The position numbers and the translations under genes are program-made. Shown here piece by piece: positions 1 to 5,311 of a stretch of DNA of 21,261 nt; positions within the stretch are counted from its first letter, which is position 1; every line of letters starts with the position of its first letter. Origin of the DNA: Clostridiaceae bacterium UBA6085 (lineage in GTDB: Bacteria; Bacillota; Clostridia; Clostridiales; Clostridiaceae); assembly GCA_002428605.1 (NCBI GenBank), contig DIXH01000031.1, positions 1-21,261 on the forward strand. The letters are read 5' to 3'. The notes beneath the pieces are model-generated. The model had not been told where the DNA came from, made no database searches, and saw only the letters and a program-made list of their open reading frames with translations.

Positions 1-8
1 ATTCCAAA

Positions 9-37
9 GAAAAAGACCTGAGCTCGTAACTCAGATC
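9..37 (-). terminator. Intrinsic terminator of nrdJ
   Basis: Read on the minus strand, GATCTGAG and CTCAGGTC form an 8-bp stem (one G-T wobble) with a 7-base loop, followed directly by a TTTTTCTTT tract. It lies about 60 bases past the nrdJ stop codon, which is the expected place for a Rho-independent terminator. Confidence 0.8.
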
Positions 38-99
38 TTAGTTAGTGTTAATTACTTTTTCAGTGCCCTCGCGTTCGCTTCCCTCTTTATTTCTGTGTC

Positions 100-3000
100 C
101 TATGAGCATCCGGTGGTTGAACCGCAGTCAAGGCATACCTTGCATGTGCCGTTTCTTACCATCCTGGTGCTTGAGCAGTTCGGACAGACTGAATCGTACA
201 GCTTTTCTCCATTCTTTTCCGCATCCTTGATTACAGTCTGAGTCTCCGGTTTCTGAGCAGGCTTTGTCTCTTCCTTCTTCGGACTTTCCTCGCTTTTCAT
301 CACGATCCTTGCAACGTTCTTCAGCGGTCTGTTGATAAGGTCCTCCGCTTCAGGCTTGACCTGGACTCTGGAGAAATCGCCAAGCTCAAGGTCAATGACC
401 TTGGATATCAGGTCCGATATTGAAGTCACGTTCTTGATGTAAGGGTGCTTCGATACGAATCCGTAGGGTTCATACTTCTGACCTCTCAGCATCCTCGAGA
501 TGTCCTTCGGCGGTATGTGGTACTGGAGCATTACCGATATCGTCTTCGAGAGGGAATTGAGGAGCCCTGTTATGAGTGTTCCTTCCCTGTCTGTTGTGAT
601 ATATATCTCCGAAATCTCGCCTCGCTCGTTTCTGTTCACAGTGGTGTATATCTTGACATCCTCGATCTGGGCAGGATGCGTATGCCCGGCCCTGATGCCA
701 GTCATCTTTTCCCTAACCGATGTCTGTGCTGGCTTCGATTCCTTCTTCTGTGCCTCTTTTGCGAACTTGAGCAGCGCATCGTAGGTCAGGCTTTCAAGGT
801 CAAGGTTCTTCACCTCTGCATCAAGCCTTGTATTAAGAGGCTGTGCATATTTTGATCCGTCCCTGTAGAGTGATATTCCCTTTACACCTGTTTTCCATGA
901 CAGCACGACAACATCCTTGAAGTCCTCTACTGTTGCCTCCCTCGGCAGGTTGACAGTCTTGGATATGGCTCCCGAGACCAGTGGGGTCAGTGCAGCCACC
1001 ATAAGGACATGTCCCATGTGGTGAATGTATCTCTTACCGGTTCCGCAGGTATTTGCAGTGTCGAATATCGGGTAGTGCTCCTCCCTTAAGTGCGGAGCTC
1101 CTTCGATCTTGCCGTCCTTCACCATGCCGTTCTCCTCAGCACCGATATACGCCATTATGTCCTCTATCTCTTCAGGCGAATATCCAAGGTTCTTCAGGGC
1201 AACAGAGATGATGGGGTTTGCTATCGTCATGAATCCACCGCCAACAAGCTTCTTGTAGACTACGTGGGAGAAGAATGGCTCGAGGCTTGTTGCCGCGCAG
1301 TCCATGGCAAATGATATGGTTCCTGTCGGGGCGATGACAGATACCTGTGCATTCCTGTAGCCATGTGCCTCTCCAAGGCTCAGGGCATCAGTCCAGACAG
1401 ACTTAAGCTTATCTGACAAGCCCTCCTGTCCCAGTGCTTCCAGCTTCTCATGGTCAACGGAGTAGGGGATATAGTGAAGTCCTTCATACTCGCTGTCGAG
1501 GGCTCCGGCTACCCTGGCATGGTTTCTGATGACCCTCAGCATGTACGGCCTGTTCAGCTCATACTTCTCGAAAGGACCCGCCTTTTCTGCCATCATGGCG
1601 CTTACAGCATAGCTCTTGCCGGTTATCATGCCCGTCAGGGCTGCAGCCAGTGTCCTGGCCTCATCCGAGTCATATGGCATTCCAAGTGCCATAAGGAGCG
1701 ATGCAAGGTTTGCAATTCCAAGTCCCGTAGTCCTGAACATGTATGTCTTCCTGGCTATGTCCTCCGTAGGGAACTGTCCCCATTGGATCGACCCTTCAAG
1801 GAGGAGCTGGGAAAGTCCTATGATATGCGAATAGCCTTCGACATCAAACTGGTTTGTCTCAGCATCGTAGAACTTGTATAGGTTGATTGACGCAAGGTTG
1901 CAGCTGGTGTCATCAAGGAAGGCATATTCACCGCATGGGTTGGTGGAATTCAGCCTGTTATGGTGTGCTCCTATTTCTCCATCCTCTCCTGCAGGGCAAG
2001 TGTGCCATGCATTGAAGGTGTCGGTGAACTGAGGTGCGGGATCAGCTGATTTCCATGCCGCTTCATTGAATTTGTCCCACAGGTCCTTGACCTTCACGTT
2101 CCTGTTGACTCTCTCGTCCATTCTTCCACGGAGAGTGATCTCCTGGTCCGGATCGTTCCTTAAGTCCATTACCTTGTCCATGAACTCGTCAGTGAGCCTT
2201 ACGGAGTTATTTGAATTCTGGCCGGATACAGTCTCATAGGCTTCTCCGTCCATATCGGCATCATAGCCCATCTTGGCCAGCGCACGTACCTTGTCCTCTT
2301 CCTTTGCCTTCCACATTATGAAGGTTTCAATTTCAGGATGGTCAATGTCGAGACATACCATCTTTGCAGCCCTTCTTGTGGTTCCGCCTGATTTTATCGC
2401 TCCGGCATTCCTGTCGAGACCCTTGAGGAAGCTCATGAGGCCTGAAGACACTCCGCCTCCCGAGAGCTTTTCTCCGACTCCCCTTATGGCTGAGAAGTTG
2501 GTCCCTGTTCCTGATCCGCCCTTGAACAGCTTTGTTTCGGTCACATACTGCTCTGAAATCGAATGGCTTCCCAGAAGCTTGTCTTCAACGGAAAGGATGA
2601 AGCAGGCTGATGCCTGTGTCCTTGAATAACCATCCTCGGAAAGCACTACCTTTCTCTGAACAGGGTCGAAGTAGAACAGGTCGTTCTTGCCTCCTGATAT
2701 GCCGTAACTCTGCTTTAGTCCGGTATTGAACCACTGAGGCGAGTTTGGTGCGTACATCTGGTTAAGGAGGCCGAAGACCATCTCATCATAGAATATGCTC
2801 CTCTCCTCATCAGTGTCGATGAGGCCATCATCTATGAGTGCGTCAGCCCAGAAGCTAACCATCCTGTGGGCGACCTGCTTCATTGAATTTTCATAGCCAA
2901 GTTCTCCCGGAACTCCGGCTTTCCTGAAATACTTCGATGCAATGATATCCACTGCATTCTGAGAGTAGAAGGAGGGGAATTCCAGGTCCCTCATCTCTGT

Positions 3001-3138
3001 AAGTATCCTTCCGGACTTGTAGTCCTTCAGGAGGACATCCCTCTTTTCCCAGTCAAACAGGTCATAAACCGTTTTTTCTTTATTATTGTCAAGCTCTTTA
3101 GTATAATAACGCTTGAACAGTTGTTTTAGTTTGCTCAT
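100..3138 (-). CDS. nrdJ: Adenosylcobalamin-dependent (class II) ribonucleotide reductase
   Basis: Reduces ribonucleotides to deoxyribonucleotides in the cytoplasm through a cobalamin-generated thiyl radical, so needs neither oxygen nor a separate radical subunit. The 1012-residue length fits the NrdJ family. The active site is visible: NPCGE at 400-404 supplies thiyl Cys402 and Glu404, and Cys179 (in QASACF) and Cys413 (in TSCNL) are the likely redox pair; the 11-residue spacing of Cys402 to Cys413 is the one I recall for the Thermotoga enzyme. No N-terminal ATP-cone is evident. From about residue 850 a TSCPD-type domain follows, then a Lys/Glu/Pro-rich linker and a Cys-rich tail (Cys985, 988, 999, 1002, 1005, 1011) typical of a zinc-binding, disulfide-relaying arm. 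The ATG has an ideal AAGGAGGT site (3144-3151). It is transcribed alone, divergently from the carbonic anhydrase operon, probably under NrdR. Confidence 0.96.
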   Translation of the reverse strand: MSKLKQLFKRYYTKELDNNKEKTVYDLFDWEKRDVLLKDYKSGRILTEMRDLEFPSFYSQNAVDIIASKYFRKAGVPGELGYENSMKQVAHRMVSFWADALIDDGLIDTDEERSIFYDEMVFGLLNQMYAPNSPQWFNTGLKQSYGISGGKNDLFYFDPVQRKVVLSEDGYSRTQASACFILSVEDKLLGSHSISEQYVTETKLFKGGSGTGTNFSAIRGVGEKLSGGGVSSGLMSFLKGLDRNAGAIKSGGTTRRAAKMVCLDIDHPEIETFIMWKAKEEDKVRALAKMGYDADMDGEAYETVSGQNSNNSVRLTDEFMDKVMDLRNDPDQEITLRGRMDERVNRNVKVKDLWDKFNEAAWKSADPAPQFTDTFNAWHTCPAGEDGEIGAHHNRLNSTNPCGEYAFLDDTSCNLASINLYKFYDAETNQFDVEGYSHIIGLSQLLLEGSIQWGQFPTEDIARKTYMFRTTGLGIANLASLLMALGMPYDSDEARTLAAALTGMITGKSYAVSAMMAEKAGPFEKYELNRPYMLRVIRNHARVAGALDSEYEGLHYIPYSVDHEKLEALGQEGLSDKLKSVWTDALSLGEAHGYRNAQVSVIAPTGTISFAMDCAATSLEPFFSHVVYKKLVGGGFMTIANPIISVALKNLGYSPEEIEDIMAYIGAEENGMVKDGKIEGAPHLREEHYPIFDTANTCGTGKRYIHHMGHVLMVAALTPLVSGAISKTVNLPREATVEDFKDVVVLSWKTGVKGISLYRDGSKYAQPLNTRLDAEVKNLDLESLTYDALLKFAKEAQKKESKPAQTSVREKMTGIRAGHTHPAQIEDVKIYTTVNRNERGEISEIYITTDREGTLITGLLNSLSKTISVMLQYHIPPKDISRMLRGQKYEPYGFVSKHPYIKNVTSISDLISKVIDLELGDFSRVQVKPEAEDLINRPLKNVARIVMKSEESPKKEETKPAQKPETQTVIKDAEKNGEKLYDSVCPNCSSTRMVRNGTCKVCLDCGSTTGCS

Positions 3139-3149
3139 CTCGTACCTCC

Positions 3150-3178
3150 TTGAATTGGCTCGATAGTACCAGTATAAT
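3150..3178 (+). promoter_or_regulatory. Promoter for the carbonic anhydrase-cvfB-msrC operon
   Basis: TTGAAT (3150-3155), a 17-base spacer and a perfect TATAAT (3173-3178) point to the plus strand. The -10 shares bases 3173-3176 with the nrdJ -10 on the other strand, so the two promoters face each other and overlap. The predicted start near 3185 falls inside the proximal NrdR-like box and leaves a leader of about 105 bases. Confidence 0.6.
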
Positions 3179-3199
3179 ACTACATATAGTTACAAGCAA
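3171..3199 (-). promoter_or_regulatory. nrdJ promoter
   Basis: On the minus strand TTGCTT (3194-3199) is followed after 17 bases by TATACT (3171-3176), a good sigma-A-type promoter. The predicted start near 3164 gives a leader of about 25 bases before the ribosome binding site. Its spacer is almost exactly filled by an NrdR-like box. Confidence 0.65.
3177..3192. promoter_or_regulatory. NrdR-like box, promoter-proximal
   Basis: A 16-bp imperfect palindrome matching the published NrdR box (acaCwAtATaTwGtgt) at about 12 of 16 positions, with core CTACATATAG. It lies between the -10 and -35 of nrdJ, so a bound repressor would exclude RNA polymerase. The match was made by eye from memory of the consensus. 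Confidence 0.7.
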
Positions 3200-3208
3200 G
3201 CTGTAAAC

Positions 3209-3224
3209 ACACTACATATTGATT
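3209..3224. promoter_or_regulatory. NrdR-like box, promoter-distal
   Basis: A second 16-bp match (about 13 of 16) with the near-identical core CTACATATTG, separated from the first by 16 bp. NrdR boxes are known to occur as tandem pairs with about this linker, roughly three helical turns between box starts, so the pair is more convincing than either alone. Confidence 0.72.
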
Positions 3225-3231
3225 TACATTA

Positions 3232-3275
3232 TGAACAAACAGTAAACCTGACAACATCACATGATGCTTTGTTCA
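3232..3275 (+). repeat. Inverted repeat in the carbonic anhydrase leader
   Basis: TGAACAAA (3232-3239) and TTTGTTCA (3268-3275) are perfect 8-bp inverted arms around 28 bases, which contain a smaller CATC/GATG hairpin. The right arm ends two bases before the ribosome binding site (GAGGAG, 3278-3283). It could be a leader hairpin or a protein-binding dyad. The AU-rich stem is weak. Confidence 0.35.
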
Positions 3276-3291
3276 AAGAGGAGATAAGCAG

Positions 3292-3804
3292 TTGATAAGA
3301 GCTTTGGGAGAAAAGGTGCCTCGTGCCAACGAGGATTCATTCATCGCTGAGAATGCGGTGGTCGTCGGGGACGTCACTCTTGGCAAAGGGGCTTCGGTCT
3401 GGTACGGTTCCGTACTTAGAGGGGATACGGGGCCAATTACCGTAGGGGACATGACAAACATACAGGACCTGACACTGGTCCATGTAAGTTCTGGCGGGCA
3501 TACGATAATCGGCAGCAATGTGTCCATCGGACACAAGTGCACGATCCATGGATGCACTATAATGGATGATACTCTGGTGGGCATGGACTCCATCGTACTG
3601 GACAAAGCCGTCATAGGAAGGTTCTGCATCATCGGTGCAGGAAGCCTGGTTACAAAGGGAACGGTGATACCTGACGGGGAAGTATGGGTCGGAAGGCCGG
3701 CAAGGTTCCTTAGGAAATGCGAAGAAAAGGATATAGAATATATACGGCATGCAGCTGAGCATTACAAAGAATTCTCAGCCATGCACAAGGGAGACGAAAA
3801 ATGA
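3292..3804 (+). CDS. Gamma-carbonic-anhydrase-like left-handed beta-helix protein
   Basis: A 170-residue protein of the YrdA/PaaY/CamH group, with hexapeptide repeats along most of its length (for example NAVVVGDVTLGKGASVW). Conserved His64, His81 and His86 match the three metal ligands of gamma-carbonic anhydrases; the 5-residue spacing of the last two (GHKCTIHGC) is the same as in Cam. Such proteins form trimers with metal at subunit interfaces. Some hydrate CO2, but many members have unproven activity, so catalysis here is inferred. The start is TTG, supported by GAGGAG (3278-3283) eight bases upstream and by the normal family N-terminus. It is the first gene of a three-gene unit; its stop overlaps the cvfB start in ATGA. 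Confidence 0.9.
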   Translation: MIRALGEKVPRANEDSFIAENAVVVGDVTLGKGASVWYGSVLRGDTGPITVGDMTNIQDLTLVHVSSGGHTIIGSNVSIGHKCTIHGCTIMDDTLVGMDSIVLDKAVIGRFCIIGAGSLVTKGTVIPDGEVWVGRPARFLRKCEEKDIEYIRHAAEHYKEFSAMHKGDEK

Positions 3805-4652
3805 TAAAATTCGGAGATTACAATGAACTGACCGTCAAGAGAGAGGCAGCCTTCGGCTTATACCTCGATGCAGGTACAGGAAACTCAGGTGACGACATAC
3901 TGCTGCCTACAGGAAGCATCACCGGCGACAAGCCTAAGGTAGGAGACAGTGTCACCGTCTTCATCTACAAGGATTCCAAGGACAGGCTCATAGCGAGCAT
4001 GAAGAAGCCAATTGCGAAGGTAAACGAACTGGCATACCTTAAGGTTTCCGGTGTTTCCGAATTCGGGGCTTTCGTTGACTTCGGACTCGAAAGGGACATC
4101 CTAGTTCCGAAGAGGGAGCAGAAATACCCGATGCTCAAGGAAAGCAGCTACCTTGTGTTCATCTATGAGGATAAGACAGGCAGGCTTGCTGCAAGCACAG
4201 AGGTTGACAGGTACCTCGAAAATGCTGAAGAGGGAACCTACAAGATGGGTGACGAGGTAAGGGGAGTGGTCTACGGAAAGCAGACCAACGAGTCTCTCAT
4301 GGTCGCTCTTGATAACAGGTACAGGGCGGTTGTCCTTAAGACAGAGTACTTCACAAGGATACTTCCCGGAGAAGTCGTTGAGGGCACAGTAAAGAAGATA
4401 TACGAGGACGGAAGAATTGGTTTCACACCCAGGAAGAAGATGGTTGAGGCTAAGGAAGAGCTTTCTGACAAGATAATGTCATACCTGAAGTTTCATGGCG
4501 GCTCAATGCCATACAACGACAAGTCAACACCGGAAGAGATCAGCTCTGCGTTTGCCAGCAGCAAGAACTACTTCAAGATCGCACTTGGCAATCTCATGAA
4601 GAAGGGACTTATAGAGCAGGACGAAAAGGGAACTCATCTGAAGGAGAAATAA
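3801..4652 (+). CDS. cvfB: CvfB/YitL-type S1-domain RNA-binding protein
   Basis: A 283-residue cytoplasmic protein with the CvfB architecture: repeated S1-like beta-barrel units over about residues 1-210 and a C-terminal winged-helix region (about 220-280, including SSAFASSKNYFKIALGNL). The unit around 75-105 has the typical S1 signature SEFGAFVDFG. In Staphylococcus aureus CvfB binds RNA and affects virulence-factor expression; Bacillus YitL is the counterpart. The precise role here is unknown. The length is close to the usual 280-300. The start overlaps the previous stop by four bases, implying translational coupling, and the next gene begins one base after its stop. Confidence 0.9.
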   Translation: MIKFGDYNELTVKREAAFGLYLDAGTGNSGDDILLPTGSITGDKPKVGDSVTVFIYKDSKDRLIASMKKPIAKVNELAYLKVSGVSEFGAFVDFGLERDILVPKREQKYPMLKESSYLVFIYEDKTGRLAASTEVDRYLENAEEGTYKMGDEVRGVVYGKQTNESLMVALDNRYRAVVLKTEYFTRILPGEVVEGTVKKIYEDGRIGFTPRKKMVEAKEELSDKIMSYLKFHGGSMPYNDKSTPEEISSAFASSKNYFKIALGNLMKKGLIEQDEKGTHLKEK

Positions 4653-4653
4653 C

Positions 4654-5133
4654 ATGGATTTTGTATTCGAAAAGACACCCGACAGGGAGGCAAGGCTAAA
4701 GACCGCCAGGCTGTTCGTGAAGAGCCAGCTGGGGAAGGAAAAGGACCTTGTTGCAAATCTTTCCAACATAAGCGCAATACTTATGGAATCAATGGACGAC
4801 CTCAACTGGGCAGGCTTCTACATAATGAGGGAAGGGGAGCTGGTGCTCGGGCCCTTCCAGGGCAAGCCTGCCTGCGTAAGGATCATGCCCGGTGAAGGCG
4901 TATGCGGTACTGCCGTGGCAGAGAGACGACCGATGCTCGTGGATGATGTCCATGCCATAGAAAATCATATCGCCTGCGATTCGGCATCAAGGTCAGAGCT
5001 CGTGGTACCGGTGTTTCGAAATGGTGAGGTCTTCGGGGTCATCGACCTTGACAGTCCGAGCCTTGCAAGGTTCACCGAGCTTGAGTTGGGATATGTAGGG
5101 GAAATAGCCGAACTCATAGAGAAGGCCCTATGA
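4654..5133 (+). CDS. msrC: Free methionine-(R)-sulfoxide reductase (GAF-domain fRMsr)
   Basis: Reduces free methionine-R-sulfoxide to methionine, repairing oxidised amino acid rather than protein-bound residues. The 159 residues form one GAF domain. Cys74, Cys84 and Cys108 have the same 10- and 24-residue spacing as the three catalytic cysteines of the Escherichia coli enzyme (84, 94, 118), which separates it from GAF domains used only for sensing. NWAGFY near the N-terminus and DLDSP near the C-terminus are family hallmarks. AAGGAG (4641-4646), inside the end of cvfB, lies seven bases before the ATG. It is the last gene of its unit, followed by a hairpin at 5207-5247. Confidence 0.93.
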   Translation: MDFVFEKTPDREARLKTARLFVKSQLGKEKDLVANLSNISAILMESMDDLNWAGFYIMREGELVLGPFQGKPACVRIMPGEGVCGTAVAERRPMLVDDVHAIENHIACDSASRSELVVPVFRNGEVFGVIDLDSPSLARFTELELGYVGEIAELIEKAL

Positions 5134-5206
5134 CCTGGAAATACAGGATCACATTTCCCTGCCTCTGTATAAGCAGGCTGAAAATAATATACGAAGATTC
5201 TTATGA

Positions 5207-5247
5207 GAAATGGGCAGCTGCCGGATGATCCGGCGGCTGCCCATTTC
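5207..5247. terminator. Strong hairpin between convergent genes, probable bidirectional terminator
   Basis: Arms of 18 bases (5207-5224 and 5230-5247) pair fully around a 5-base loop. The GC-rich core is flanked by GAAAT and ATTTC, so either transcript ends in a short U-rich stretch. The one imperfect pair is a U-G wobble in the plus transcript but a C-A mismatch in the minus transcript, so it should work better for the msrC side. The U-tracts are short. Confidence 0.7.
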
Positions 5248-5311
5248 ATTTGGACCTATCTTAGTTTGACCTTTATCTACCCGATGTTCGATGTGTCATG
5301 ATCTCTGACCT

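Noticed and set aside
445..855. Open frames antisense to nrdJ, and similar ones opposite other genes
   Set aside because: They are complements of well-supported coding sequence, show no domains and lack good start signals; explained by codon bias on the coding strand.
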